64,000 bases of DNA from Bacteroidales bacterium (GCA_021740625.1 JAIOZK010000018.1:1-64000); one strand, 5' to 3'. Positions 1 to 9,076 are shown, counted from the stretch's first letter. The notes: generated by a model not told the origin, from the sequence alone. Made by a program: numbers and translations.

Positions 1-293
1 CGGCTGCCCAGGTGCGCGAGTTCAGGCCCAAGGGCATCAACCTGGCTTCCTACCAGGTGATCATCTTCGACTCATGGGGAACCAAACTGTGGGAAAGTTC
101 AGAACTTACCCCCAGTGGCAGTCCGGCAGAAGGTTGGGACGGAACATATAACGGGGAGGCCCTGCCCATGGATGTGTATGTGTGGAAGATCAAGGCAAGT
201 TTCCTGGATGGTTCGGTTTGGGATGGAAAATCCATTGGTGAAACTGAAAACATTGAGCAGGAGGCTATGGGGACGGTGACGCTGATCAGATAA
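1..293 (+). CDS. C-terminal end of a secreted protein with a T9SS type B (gliding-motility-associated) sorting domain, 5' end outside window
   Basis: Only the last ~97 codons are present; the frame is open from base 3 and ends at TAA 291-293. The visible part matches the CHU_C / gliding motility-associated C-terminal domain: FDSWGTKLWES, then WDGTYNGEALPMDVYVWKI, a short variable loop and a final GTVTLIR. In this family the domain is a type B secretion signal that sends the protein through the outer membrane by the type IX system, and it is usually cleaved or anchored outside. The function of the passenger cannot be told because its body lies upstream. No clear terminator follows before the convergent gene ending at 412. 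Confidence 0.9.
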   Translation, partial: AAQVREFRPKGINLASYQVIIFDSWGTKLWESSELTPSGSPAEGWDGTYNGEALPMDVYVWKIKASFLDGSVWDGKSIGETENIEQEAMGTVTLIR

Positions 294-411
294 GCGACCC
301 CTGACTGAAAACCGAAAGAATAATTAAAGATGAATATACTCAACAAGCCCGAGAAACAGCTAATTCCACTTTGTTTTTCAGTTCGCTCACGCCCCCGAAA
401 ATAACATTGAT

Positions 412-1713
412 TTATAGTTCTGTCAGCCAGTTTCCAATCCTCTCGAAAGCTTCAACAAGGCGCGGACAATATTGTTTTACCATAAATGTATCGAAATTTT
501 TTCCTTCACTCAATTGTCCTGCACCTTCGAGTGCAGTCTTCCCATCAAAGTCCACATATGCGATGCGGGCTGTGAGCTCTTCTGGTTCCCGGCCAAAATC
601 CGCTCCCGGCAAAACGGCCACACCTGTTTCTTCCAGAATTGCAGCACAAAGTTCAACCGAAGTATTAATTCCTTTTTTTTGAAGTTTTTCCCTATAAGGC
701 CCAAAATCTGGGAACAGATAAAAGGCTCCCTGTGGTCTGGGCAAAGTCAAAGCCATTTCCTCCAGCTTACTATTCAGGTAATGCGCAATTCCTTTCAGGA
801 CTTTTCTGGAATTTTTCAGGTAAACATCAATTTCTTCATTTCCATTGAAAGCAGTAACCGCAGCATGCTGAATGGGTGCACTGGTAGCTGTATATGTTTC
901 ACTGGCAACAATGGACATGGCATTGAGCAACCATTTCAGGTTGGGTGGAAATGAAAAGGTTCCAAGCCTCCACCCACCTGCACCACACCATTTGCTAAGG
1001 CCACTACTGACAATAGTTCCTTCCGGATAATAACGTGCTACAGAAACATGTTGCCCGTTGTGATGAATCATACCGTATATTTCATCCGAAACAAGTATCA
1101 ACTTATATTTCCTGGCAACCTGTGCCAGCAGTTTCAATCGTTCGATGGGATAAGTGCAGCCTGTTGGATTGCCCGGATAATTTAAAATTACAACCCTGGG
1201 ACGTTCGGGGTCGGAACGACAGATCAGATCGAGTTTTTCGGGGCTGAACCGGTAATCATTATCTACTTCCGCAGGTACCCAGTTTACATGCCGTCCCACA
1301 ATTCTTGCCTGTGGGGAATAGGACACCCAGCTTGGCGTAGGAATCACGATATCCCCGTAATATACCAGTTGTAGGATAAAGATCAATTCTTTGGATCCCG
1401 GCCCGATCAGGATATCATCAGGTGATGAATCAATGCGTTGTGTTCTCATGTTGAAGCTTGCCACCGCTTCCTTCAGGGCAGGTAAACCTTTAACCGGAAG
1501 GTAATCTTTCTGATGTGCATTTCTTCTCAAAGCTTCCACAACCGATTCGGGGACAGGAAAAGGAGATTGCCCGAGGCCAAGTCTAAATATTGATTTTCCA
1601 TCCCTGATCAGTTTGTTACATTGTTCATTGATGGCCAATGTAGCTGAAGGTGCCAATCCCCTGACATTCAGATTCAGGTGAACATGTAAATGATTTCTTT
1701 TTGTTCTTGACAT
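412..1713 (-). CDS. PLP-dependent class I/II aminotransferase
   Basis: A 433-residue fold-type I aminotransferase. The N-terminal FRLGLGQSPFPVPESV stretch, the LNYPGNPTGC segment (substrate and PLP contacts), SDEIYG (PLP-binding Asp) and SSGLSKWCGAGGWRLG (Schiff-base Lys followed by the phosphate-binding Arg) are all in order, so the enzyme should be active. It resembles aspartate or aromatic aminotransferases, but the amino donor cannot be fixed. It is the last gene of a minus-strand group, starting 2 bases after the stop of the FGase/DUF1704 gene, so it is very probably co-transcribed with it, the ATP-grasp gene and the sigma factor. That suggests amino acid or amino-keto acid chemistry serving the same pathway (inference). 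Confidence 0.9.
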   Translation of the reverse strand: MSRTKRNHLHVHLNLNVRGLAPSATLAINEQCNKLIRDGKSIFRLGLGQSPFPVPESVVEALRRNAHQKDYLPVKGLPALKEAVASFNMRTQRIDSSPDDILIGPGSKELIFILQLVYYGDIVIPTPSWVSYSPQARIVGRHVNWVPAEVDNDYRFSPEKLDLICRSDPERPRVVILNYPGNPTGCTYPIERLKLLAQVARKYKLILVSDEIYGMIHHNGQHVSVARYYPEGTIVSSGLSKWCGAGGWRLGTFSFPPNLKWLLNAMSIVASETYTATSAPIQHAAVTAFNGNEEIDVYLKNSRKVLKGIAHYLNSKLEEMALTLPRPQGAFYLFPDFGPYREKLQKKGINTSVELCAAILEETGVAVLPGADFGREPEELTARIAYVDFDGKTALEGAGQLSEGKNFDTFMVKQYCPRLVEAFERIGNWLTEL

Positions 1714-1715
1714 TT

Positions 1716-3710
1716 CTATTTGATCCCGCTGATGATATAATTAATGATTGAATTTTCGTTCCTTGGTTCACGGAAAGCAAAAGGTATATATTTGGGTTGC
1801 TGCACAAGTTTTCGTTCGACCAGTTCATCCAGAACAGGCAGATAGGCCATTGAAGTTTTTCCAACGAAAAGATTATCAAGTGAGATATTCTGGTGATACA
1901 ATTTCAGGATATCCTTGAACCCCCTTAAATAAAGATAATCTTTTGTAAAACCACCACCCCGGTATACGCGTGCCGTGATTCCGAATGCTTTTTCAGGTTT
2001 CAGGGAAAGATGACTCACGAGATGATGAAAGCATTCCCGGAAGGTATTCCCTTTCAACATGAAATTTATGGCCAGCACCCGTATCCCGAGTTCTTTTAGT
2101 CTTGCCATGGAAACATTCCCGGAAAGATATTCAGCCATGATGGCAAGGCCTTCCTGGCTCAGGTCGTTGATGGGCAACCCGATGTTGAAAAGATTCAGCT
2201 TTTGCTCCCTCGAATTGAAAGTGGTCAGCATGTGTATGCCAATTTCGTGATGCATCATCGCCTTTAGAGCAGACTCGGTAAAACGGGCACTTTTTCTGAC
2301 CAGCAATTGTTTTTTATGATTGATAACGATGGCTTTCGCAACGATTCGATCGGAAAGGTCGATACGGCAATGAAAGCCATAACGATCTGCTTCTTTCCTG
2401 AAGTAAGATACAGCCTGCGCCGCATCCAGGGTCTGCTCCTCTTCCGGATCAGGTATTGCAGGCAGATGCAGGAGGTACCTGGCATTGTCAAGATCGTTCT
2501 CATCCGGCTTCCCATAATACCGCAAAGAATTATACAGGAATTTTTCTTTCCCGATGGCAGAAATAATATCTACCTTATCAGCATAAGAATCAATCACATC
2601 CCGGTAAAGGTTTCTAATCCTAGAATCTTCGATGCGCTCAATGGGGATCTGATATAATTTCCGGCGGAATTCATAAGGATCCAGGACAAGTTGTTTGTAT
2701 TTAAAAACCGGATCGTACATAAAGTTAGCGGCAAAAAACTTCTTTCTCTCCTTTTCAATATTCAATGGATTGACATAATTCAGAATTTCAAAATTCCAGA
2801 CCATTTTGAAAAGCATTTTGTCTATCTCGAAAATAGACCTGTCCCAGTGGTTATTCAGCAAAGCAACTCTGTTGAATGCTTTCAGAGAAGTCCTGTTTCG
2901 GGTAAATTTCAATGCATGATCGGGAATTACCTGCTCGAGACCTTTTTTCAGAGCTTCGATTACCATTGGGTAAAACTCAGCTGTGTTTTCATCACAATAA
3001 ACCTTTTTGATCTCTGTAGCCAGCACAAGGACATTCCTGAAATTCTGACTGATGTATTGCAGAAAATAACCATGTCCCTCAAACACCTCATTAATCGCAA
3101 CCGATGTATCCACATTCGGGAGTTTTATTTCAGAGAGGGCTTTTTTCCATTCACGCACATAAAAGCCGAATTTTTTAATATCGATACGGTCGGCTCCGAT
3201 ATTAAAAACAGGAAGTTTCTGCTCATAACGCTTATAGTTGTATGAATGTACATCATATACGATGACCCCACCGAAAAGGCTTTCAAGCTTTGCAATCATC
3301 GCATGGACCACTTTGTAGAAGTTCCGGTGTTTTCGCAGGCTGAGCTTTCTTTGTTCTTCGCTGAGCGGTTCTTTCCACACAGGTTTGCTCCAGGCCAAAT
3401 CATAAATACAGGCTGCAGGTTCCCGATTCAGGTCATATTCATACCTTGAATCATTGCCAACGATTGTTATGGGAAAAGAGGCAATAAAATCAGCCGTCAG
3501 GGGATCTTCTTCGTACCATCTTTCCTGATCGCTCAGCAAACATTGTTTTCGCAGGGCAGGCCTGAGTCTGTGCCCGTCATGAATGGCAGCACAAACAAAT
3601 GGTTTGTATGCCGATATCTGGAGGGTGAATGAATGGTCTTTTGCGCTTGCCTCGAAAGTAGTCTTGCTTTCGATCAGGCCCATGATCTGTTTAATTGTCA
3701 GTGCTTGCAT
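1716..3710 (-). CDS. N-formylglutamate amidohydrolase-like domain fused to DUF1704 (QEGLA motif, HExxxH metallopeptidase-like)
   Basis: 664 residues in two parts. The first ~270 resemble the N-formylglutamate amidohydrolase family (AAIHDGHRLRP near the start, IVYDVHSYN near residue 155 as probable metal ligands). The rest is DUF1704, known as the 'flavohemoglobin expression-modulating QEGLA motif' family. It carries HHEIGIH at about 486-492 (an HExxxH zinc motif) and SQEGLAIMAEY near 517, whose Glu is a plausible third zinc ligand. Eukaryotic DUF1704 members (MATCAP/KIAA0895) are tubulin tyrosine carboxypeptidases, so a C-terminal peptidase role is possible but unproven here. The start overlaps the ATP-grasp stop by 20 bases, indicating translational coupling. 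The substrate is unknown. Confidence 0.85.
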   Translation of the reverse strand: MQALTIKQIMGLIESKTTFEASAKDHSFTLQISAYKPFVCAAIHDGHRLRPALRKQCLLSDQERWYEEDPLTADFIASFPITIVGNDSRYEYDLNREPAACIYDLAWSKPVWKEPLSEEQRKLSLRKHRNFYKVVHAMIAKLESLFGGVIVYDVHSYNYKRYEQKLPVFNIGADRIDIKKFGFYVREWKKALSEIKLPNVDTSVAINEVFEGHGYFLQYISQNFRNVLVLATEIKKVYCDENTAEFYPMVIEALKKGLEQVIPDHALKFTRNRTSLKAFNRVALLNNHWDRSIFEIDKMLFKMVWNFEILNYVNPLNIEKERKKFFAANFMYDPVFKYKQLVLDPYEFRRKLYQIPIERIEDSRIRNLYRDVIDSYADKVDIISAIGKEKFLYNSLRYYGKPDENDLDNARYLLHLPAIPDPEEEQTLDAAQAVSYFRKEADRYGFHCRIDLSDRIVAKAIVINHKKQLLVRKSARFTESALKAMMHHEIGIHMLTTFNSREQKLNLFNIGLPINDLSQEGLAIMAEYLSGNVSMARLKELGIRVLAINFMLKGNTFRECFHHLVSHLSLKPEKAFGITARVYRGGGFTKDYLYLRGFKDILKLYHQNISLDNLFVGKTSMAYLPVLDELVERKLVQQPKYIPFAFREPRNENSIINYIISGIK

Positions 3711-4734
3711 CGGCTACCTTGCGCTTAAACTCTTTTTTACGGCTGATGGCAAACTCACGAGCCTGCACCACCTCTTCCACAAAATCCAATACAAGCTTTT
3801 CCAGCTTTGTCCGGTTCAATCGATTGATCCTGGCAATTCCTCCTGGGCTCAACACATTAACCTCAAGCAGCTTACCATTAATGATGTCCAGTCCAACAAA
3901 ATACAATCCGTCTTTTACCAGCTTGGGGCCAATTTTCTTGCAGATCATTTTTTCGGTTTTTGTCAGGCTGTGTTTCATTTCCCTTCCACCGGCATGGATG
4001 TTTGAGCGGATATCATCTGAGGCAGGCACTCTTTTCATGGCCCCGATAGGCTCTCCATTTAACATCAGAACCCGCACATCTCCTTCTTCAGCACCCTCGA
4101 TGTATTCCTGGATGATCACGTAATTGCCTTTACCATCCTTGCTGTCTATGTAAAAATCAAGGAGGGAATTAACATTCTGTGTTGCATTCTTTTCCAGGAT
4201 GATCACACCATGCCCGCCATATCCAGTAAGTGGTTTCAGTATCATTTTACTTTTGGTCGATTCATTGATCATCCGCTTCAGGTATTCCTTGTTTTTGGAT
4301 ACATGTGTTACGGGGATCACTTTGTTTTCGGGGTCGTAGAAGGCAGCGGTGTAAAGTTTGTTATTGGCGATACGCAATCCTTCAACACTGTTAACAATAA
4401 AAGCATCCTCCTTTACTGAATCCAGGAAATTGAGCATCAGGTTATCCAGCGGTGGGTTGGAGCGCATAAAAATAGCATCAAATCCTGCCAATGGCAATAG
4501 TTTTTCATTGAATTTCACATTCCTATGGAAAGCAGTAACGCTTGCAGGGAGCTTTTCCATGGGCTGAATCACCCTGCAAAACGCACTCGTGATGCTGTTC
4601 CTGATGGTTAGATTGTTCGGATAAGTAATGGCCACTTTGTGGTTTCTCCTTGCGGCTTCAAATACCAATCTGAGGGTGGAATCCGTCTGCGCTTCCACTT
4701 CCTCCCATGGGTACATTATAAAGGCTATGTTCAT
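3691..4734 (-). CDS. GshB/RimK-like ATP-grasp ligase (glutathione synthase family)
   Basis: 347 residues with the order of a GshB-type ATP-grasp enzyme: MRSNPPLDN (GshB RxDPPxD-like), LKPLTGYGGHGV (nucleotide-binding glycine loop), QEYIEGAEEGDVRVLML, RSNIHAGG and the metal-binding FVGLDIINGKLLEVNV. Such enzymes join a carboxylate to an amine through an acylphosphate. No gamma-glutamylcysteine ligase is nearby, so glutathione synthesis itself is not supported. RimK-like relatives add amino acids to protein or peptide ends. It starts 9 bases after the sigma gene and overlaps the next gene by 20 bases. Being coupled to a DUF1704 peptidase-like protein suggests that one enzyme makes and the other removes an amide bond (inference). 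Confidence 0.85.
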   Translation of the reverse strand: MNIAFIMYPWEEVEAQTDSTLRLVFEAARRNHKVAITYPNNLTIRNSITSAFCRVIQPMEKLPASVTAFHRNVKFNEKLLPLAGFDAIFMRSNPPLDNLMLNFLDSVKEDAFIVNSVEGLRIANNKLYTAAFYDPENKVIPVTHVSKNKEYLKRMINESTKSKMILKPLTGYGGHGVIILEKNATQNVNSLLDFYIDSKDGKGNYVIIQEYIEGAEEGDVRVLMLNGEPIGAMKRVPASDDIRSNIHAGGREMKHSLTKTEKMICKKIGPKLVKDGLYFVGLDIINGKLLEVNVLSPGGIARINRLNRTKLEKLVLDFVEEVVQAREFAISRKKEFKRKVADASTDN

Positions 4735-4743
4735 CGATGGTAA

Positions 4744-5607
4744 TTAATCCAGGTACTCATTCAAAACCTTGTTCTTGGTTATTTTCCTCATTTTAGCGAT
4801 GGAAGCTTCCTTGATTTGTCTCACCCTTTCCCGTGTGAGGCCAAACTCTTCACCTATCTCACTCAATGTGTAAGGCATTTCACCGCCCAGTCCGTAGTAT
4901 TTTCTGATAATATCGGCATCACGGGGATCCAGCAATGAAAGGGCGCGTTCGATCTCTACCTGCAATGAATTCCGGTGCATACTCATATCGGGCATTTCAG
5001 ATTCATCATTGTTGAGCAGGTCCATGATACTGCCGTCATCATGATCATTTATGGGAGCATCAGCAGAAACTACATTAACCTTATTTCCCATGCTTTGCTC
5101 GATATCATGCTCAGAAAGGGAAAGTTTGGTTGCGATCTCTTCGAATGTGGGTTCCCTTTCAAGTTCCTGTTGCAAATCGGTGGTGGCATTCTTGATCTTA
5201 TTCAGCTCGCTGAGTTTGTTTACGGGTAGTCGGATCATGCGGGTGTTGTTGGATATGGCCTGCATGATCGACTGCCTGATCCACCAGACCGCATAACTGA
5301 TAAACTTAAAACCGCGGGTGGCATCAAAACGGGTGGCTGCTTCAATCAAACCAATATTGCCTTCATTGATCAGGTCGGATAAGGTGAGGCCCTGATTCTG
5401 GTATTGCTTTGCTACCGACACCACAAAGCGAAGATTGGCCTTCACCAGCTTTTCCAGTGCTTCCCTGTCGCCCTTCTTTATCTTATTTGCCAGCTCGATC
5501 TCCTCTTCTACCGTAACCAGGCCGTACTTTTTAACGTCCTGCAGGTACTTCTCCAGAGATGGCAGACTTCTGTCGGTTAATTTATTTAATATGACTAGTT
5601 TCCTCAT
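4744..5607 (-). CDS. RNA polymerase sigma-70 factor, RpoD-like (short Bacteroidota form)
   Basis: 287 residues, the usual size of Bacteroidota primary-type sigma factors, which lack the long region 1.1. Regions in order: 1.2 (SLEKYLQDV), 2.1-2.4 (NLRFVVSVAKQYQNQGL, DLINEGNIGLIEAA, GFKFISYAVWWIRQSI), region 3 (RLPVNKL to VSADAPI) and 4.2 helix-turn-helix (YTLSEIGEEFGLTRERVRQIK). It is clearly not an ECF factor. Whether it is the housekeeping sigma or a paralogue cannot be settled; its place directly ahead of the ATP-grasp and peptidase genes favours an accessory paralogue (inference). A 55-base gap holding a possible promoter separates it from the polyamine genes. Confidence 0.95.
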   Translation of the reverse strand: MRKLVILNKLTDRSLPSLEKYLQDVKKYGLVTVEEEIELANKIKKGDREALEKLVKANLRFVVSVAKQYQNQGLTLSDLINEGNIGLIEAATRFDATRGFKFISYAVWWIRQSIMQAISNNTRMIRLPVNKLSELNKIKNATTDLQQELEREPTFEEIATKLSLSEHDIEQSMGNKVNVVSADAPINDHDDGSIMDLLNNDESEMPDMSMHRNSLQVEIERALSLLDPRDADIIRKYYGLGGEMPYTLSEIGEEFGLTRERVRQIKEASIAKMRKITKNKVLNEYLD

Positions 5608-5624
5608 AAATCAAAATCCTTCTG

Positions 5625-5658
5625 TAAATGTATCAAAATTTCCTTCTGTCCAGAACAA
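5625..5658 (-). promoter_or_regulatory. Possible promoter for the sigma factor group
   Basis: Read on the minus strand: TTG (5658-5656), 23-base spacer, TACATTTA (5632-5625), one mismatch from TAnnTTTG. The spacer is at the long end of the accepted range and the leader to the ATG at 5607 would be very short, so this is tentative. If real, the sigma group can be expressed apart from the polyamine genes. Confidence 0.35.
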
Positions 5659-5662
5659 ATAA

Positions 5663-6679
5663 TTATTCAAAAATTTTGATCCAGTTCCTTTCTTCTCTGT
5701 TTTCGTGGTATTTATTATGATAAAGATAGCTCACTATCAAAGGTAATACCGTTGTTGCTTCGGCATACACCATTTGTTCATATACCGTATCTACTTTCCC
5801 CCAGGAAGATGCTTCCTTGAGGGTAGAACTTGAACAGGCTCCATCACGTGCATCGGCAACGGTAATTTGCACAGCGTATTTATGCATGGGCACATCTTCA
5901 CCGAGCACCTCTGCACAAACAACAGTATCCTGTGCAAAATTTTTGGGAACGCCACCACCGATCATGAACAAGCCTGTCGTTTTGGCTTGCATCTTAATTT
6001 TTGTCAGTTCCAGGAAATCCTTCACCGAATCAATGCTGACATGTTTCACGGGATTTTCCCATTGATGCTTCACCAGGCCAAAACCTGCAGAACTGTCGGA
6101 AAATGCCGGGCAAAAGATCGGTATACCTTTTTCAAAGGCTACCTGCACCAATGAATCTTTTTTCACTGAATGATCCATCAGATATTTCCCCATTTCAGCA
6201 ATAAATTCGCGTGAAGAATATGGACGCGGCTCAAGCTGATCGGCGATCTTTTTAATGGTTTCATCGCAAACCTGTAATTCTTCCTCATCAATGTATGTAT
6301 CATAGATCCTGTCGATGTAATTATTTCGAAGCATTTTATCATCAATATGAGGCGTACCCTGATAATGTTTGAATCCGAGTGCTTCGAAAAAATCCATATC
6401 CACGATGGAGGCGCCGGTTGCCACGATGACATCCACCATGTTATTCCTGACCATATCCACGTATACCTGCATGCAGCCGCCAGCGCTGGTGCTTCCGGCC
6501 AGGGTGAGAAAAACCGAACACTCCTCATCCAGCAGCATTCTTCTGTAAATGTCAGCCGCCATGGCTGTATCCCTTGAGGAAAAAGACATTTCTTTCATTC
6601 CTTCTATGATGGGTGTGGCATCAAAAGATTTGATGTCGATATGTTTAACGGTATTTTTTAAAATATTTTCTTTCTTCAT
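5663..6679 (-). CDS. Deoxyhypusine synthase-family protein (probable spermidine or homospermidine-forming enzyme)
   Basis: 338 residues aligning by eye with deoxyhypusine synthase: LTLAGSTSAGG near residue 60, VDVIVATGAS, FCPAFSDSSAGFGL, MIGGGVPKNF (NAD loop), DARDGACSSSTLKEASSWGKV with the catalytic-lysine context SWGK at about 296, and YAEATTVLPLIV. In eukaryotes and archaea the family modifies eIF5A. Bacteria lack eIF5A, and bacterial members are thought to transfer the aminobutyl group to small amines, for example giving homospermidine (family knowledge; product here is inferred). It is the fourth gene of the arginine-to-putrescine group, 2 bases after the GNAT/hydrolase gene, which fits a polyamine role. 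Confidence 0.88.
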   Translation of the reverse strand: MKKENILKNTVKHIDIKSFDATPIIEGMKEMSFSSRDTAMAADIYRRMLLDEECSVFLTLAGSTSAGGCMQVYVDMVRNNMVDVIVATGASIVDMDFFEALGFKHYQGTPHIDDKMLRNNYIDRIYDTYIDEEELQVCDETIKKIADQLEPRPYSSREFIAEMGKYLMDHSVKKDSLVQVAFEKGIPIFCPAFSDSSAGFGLVKHQWENPVKHVSIDSVKDFLELTKIKMQAKTTGLFMIGGGVPKNFAQDTVVCAEVLGEDVPMHKYAVQITVADARDGACSSSTLKEASSWGKVDTVYEQMVYAEATTVLPLIVSYLYHNKYHENREERNWIKIFE

Positions 6680-6681
6680 TT

Positions 6682-8229
6682 TTATTGATTCTTTTTATTC
6701 CAGTTGATCTGGTAAAGGTCTTTTCTTCGGTCTTTTAAATTATTCACACTGCCGAAATTCCTGAGTTCTTTTAAACTGTTCAGGTCCACATCGGCGATGA
6801 TGGTCATTTCATTGTTGAGCGTTCCTTCTGCAATGATCGCATTCTGCGGGAATGCGAAGTCGGAGGGTGAAAAGATGGCCGATTGCGCAAATTGCAGGTC
6901 CATGTTATTGACCTTGGGCAGGTTGCCCACACTTCCGCCTATAGCCACATAACATTCGTTTTCAATCGCCCTGGACTGAGCACATATTCTTACACGCTGA
7001 TAACCGGTCTGCATATCGGTTGAAAACGGAACAAAAAGTATTTCCATTCCTTTTTCTGCCATGATGCGCGATAATTCAGGAAATTCCACATCATAACAGA
7101 TCAGGATGCCGATTTTGGCTACATCTGTATTGAAAATATGCACATTGTCACCTCCTATGATGCCCCAGTCTGCCCTTTCTGCCTGGGTAACATGCAACTT
7201 TGATTGATAGTCGTAAGTTCCATCCCGGCGACAGAGGTAAGATACATTCAGCAACTGCCCGTTGATCACCTGGGGCATGCTACCGGCAATGATGTTGATG
7301 TTATAATCCACGGCCAGCTTGAGACACCTGTCACGGATCTCTTCTGTATATTTGGCCAGTTCCCGGATGGCATTGATGGTTTCCAGTTCATTAAATTCTG
7401 CCAATACCGGTGCATTGAAGAATTCCGGAAGCAACAGGAAGTCCGACTGGTAATTGCTGACCGAGTCCACAAAAAACTCCACGTTTTCCATCAGGGAGTC
7501 CATGCTGTTCACACGCCTCATCTGCCATTGCACCAATCCGATCCTTACCGTATTGCGGGTACGGCCGATCTTTTTGCTTTTCCGTTTATAATAGATATTG
7601 TTCCATTCGATCAAAGTGGCATAGGCCCGCGAATCCTCATCTTCCGGAAGATAATCGGGTAAAATTTTCTTGACATGAAAATCATTGTTCAGTTGAAAAC
7701 TCAAAACAGGATCAAAAATTTCCTGTTTCTTCACCTTGTCAATATACTGGCGTGCTAAAAGTTCTTCCCGATATTGCCTGTATCCGGGCATCCTTCCCCC
7801 GGCCACAATACTTCTCAGGTTCATGTCTTCACACAACTCCTTTCGTGCATCATACAATCGGCGGCCCAGGCGCATTCCCTGGTGTGTTGGTTTGATGGCA
7901 ACCTCGATGCCATATAATATATCACCTGCAGGATTGTGCGTTTCAAAAGTATCATTGCCGGTGATCTCATAATAAGTATGATCCTCATCAACCATTTCTT
8001 TGTCGATGATAATGGAAAGTGCAAAAGCAACTACCTGGCCCTTGTCTTCAATGCAGAACTGTCCTTCCGGAAAAACATCCACCAGGGTTTTGATATGAGA
8101 ATACTCCCAGCTTTCGATCATATCGCCGTACAACGCATCCATAATCTCCCTGATGATATCAGCATCGCTGATCCTCAGATTCCTGAGATTCAGCAAATGA
8201 TCTCCAAGTGCATCGCTATTGTTTTCCAT
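6682..8229 (-). CDS. Bifunctional GNAT acetyltransferase / carbon-nitrogen hydrolase
   Basis: 515 residues. The first ~215 form a GNAT acyltransferase domain (IEVAIKPTHQGMRLGRRLYDARKEL holds the acetyl-CoA-binding loop). From about residue 228 a nitrilase-superfamily domain starts (VRIGLVQWQMR) with the full Glu-Lys-Cys triad: LLLPEFFNAP (about 270), QSKLHV (about 343) and ILICYDVEFPE (about 377). Fusions like this are common in Bacteroidota and of unsettled function; the hydrolase half is closest to amidases such as N-carbamoylputrescine amidase. Sandwiched between agmatinase and the deoxyhypusine-synthase-like gene with gaps of 4 and 2 bases, it probably acts on an acetylated or carbamoylated polyamine (inference). 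Confidence 0.9.
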   Translation of the reverse strand: MENNSDALGDHLLNLRNLRISDADIIREIMDALYGDMIESWEYSHIKTLVDVFPEGQFCIEDKGQVVAFALSIIIDKEMVDEDHTYYEITGNDTFETHNPAGDILYGIEVAIKPTHQGMRLGRRLYDARKELCEDMNLRSIVAGGRMPGYRQYREELLARQYIDKVKKQEIFDPVLSFQLNNDFHVKKILPDYLPEDEDSRAYATLIEWNNIYYKRKSKKIGRTRNTVRIGLVQWQMRRVNSMDSLMENVEFFVDSVSNYQSDFLLLPEFFNAPVLAEFNELETINAIRELAKYTEEIRDRCLKLAVDYNINIIAGSMPQVINGQLLNVSYLCRRDGTYDYQSKLHVTQAERADWGIIGGDNVHIFNTDVAKIGILICYDVEFPELSRIMAEKGMEILFVPFSTDMQTGYQRVRICAQSRAIENECYVAIGGSVGNLPKVNNMDLQFAQSAIFSPSDFAFPQNAIIAEGTLNNEMTIIADVDLNSLKELRNFGSVNNLKDRRKDLYQINWNKKNQ

Positions 8230-8233
8230 AATC

Positions 8234-9076
8234 TTATTTTAAAAAGTATTTGTAAGCCAGCATCTGGTATACCAGTTTTGCCGCAAGAAAATCAGAAGCT
8301 TTGCTTTGGGGCCCGGGACACAATTCAACCACATCAAATCCCACCAAATTTTTATGTATGATCACCAGTCTGAGAAAATCCAGTACTTCGTAATAAGACA
8401 AACCGCCTGGTTCCGGTGTTCCGGTCGAGGGCAGGAAAGCCGGATCAAAGACATCAAGGTCCAGTGTCAGGTAAACATTATTCGTTAGTTTTTCCAGGGC
8501 TTTGTGCATCCATGCGGAAGATTTTCTCATCTGATGAGCAAAAAAGACACAAGCCGGATCCTTGAGGATCTCATCTTCGCTCATGCTGCGGATTCCAACC
8601 TGCACAATGCGGGATTTTTCCCTGGCCCTGGCCATCACACAGGCATGATTGTATTTACTGCCCTCGTATTCTTCCCGCAGGTCGGTATGTGCATCCAGTT
8701 GCAGTACCGTGAGGTCCTCAAACTTTTCCTGGTGAGCGTATATTGACCCGGTGCTGACTGAGTGTTCACCCCCCAGGGTTACCGTAAATTTCCCGGCAGA
8801 TATCATTTCACTGCATTTATTCTGAACAGTCTTAACCATGGCCTCCGGACTTGACTTCTCTTCAACAGCTTTGGTTGTATGAATCCCAATCTTATATACC
8901 TCAGCCCCTGTCTCAATGTCGAAAAGCTCCATATTGGCAGAAGCTTCGAGCAAGGCTTCCGGTCCTTTGTCGGCTCCTTTCACCCATGTACTGGTTCCAT
9001 CGTAGGGAACCGGGATCATAGCCACCTTGCTTTTTTCAAATGCATAATATTCCTCTGGAATTCCGCCGAAATTCAT
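8234..9076 (-). CDS. speB: Agmatinase (ureohydrolase family)
   Basis: 280 residues. All manganese-binding motifs of the arginase/agmatinase family are visible: GGEHS, LDAHTDLREE, DLDVFDPAF and the agmatinase-like GTPEPGGLSYYE. It should hydrolyse agmatine to putrescine and urea in the cytoplasm. The preceding gene encodes the enzyme that makes agmatine from arginine (24-base gap), so the assignment is supported by both sequence and context. Other ureohydrolase substrates, such as guanidinobutyrate, cannot be excluded from sequence alone. Confidence 0.92.
   Translation of the reverse strand: MNFGGIPEEYYAFEKSKVAMIPVPYDGTSTWVKGADKGPEALLEASANMELFDIETGAEVYKIGIHTTKAVEEKSSPEAMVKTVQNKCSEMISAGKFTVTLGGEHSVSTGSIYAHQEKFEDLTVLQLDAHTDLREEYEGSKYNHACVMARAREKSRIVQVGIRSMSEDEILKDPACVFFAHQMRKSSAWMHKALEKLTNNVYLTLDLDVFDPAFLPSTGTPEPGGLSYYEVLDFLRLVIIHKNLVGFDVVELCPGPQSKASDFLAAKLVYQMLAYKYFLK

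Noticed and set aside
3691-4734. Glutathione synthase as a firm call
   Set aside because: Motifs fit GshB, but no glutamate-cysteine ligase is nearby and the partners are unusual, so only the family is given.
5663-6679. True deoxyhypusine synthase modifying a translation factor
   Set aside because: Bacteria lack eIF5A; the polyamine operon context favours a small-molecule product.
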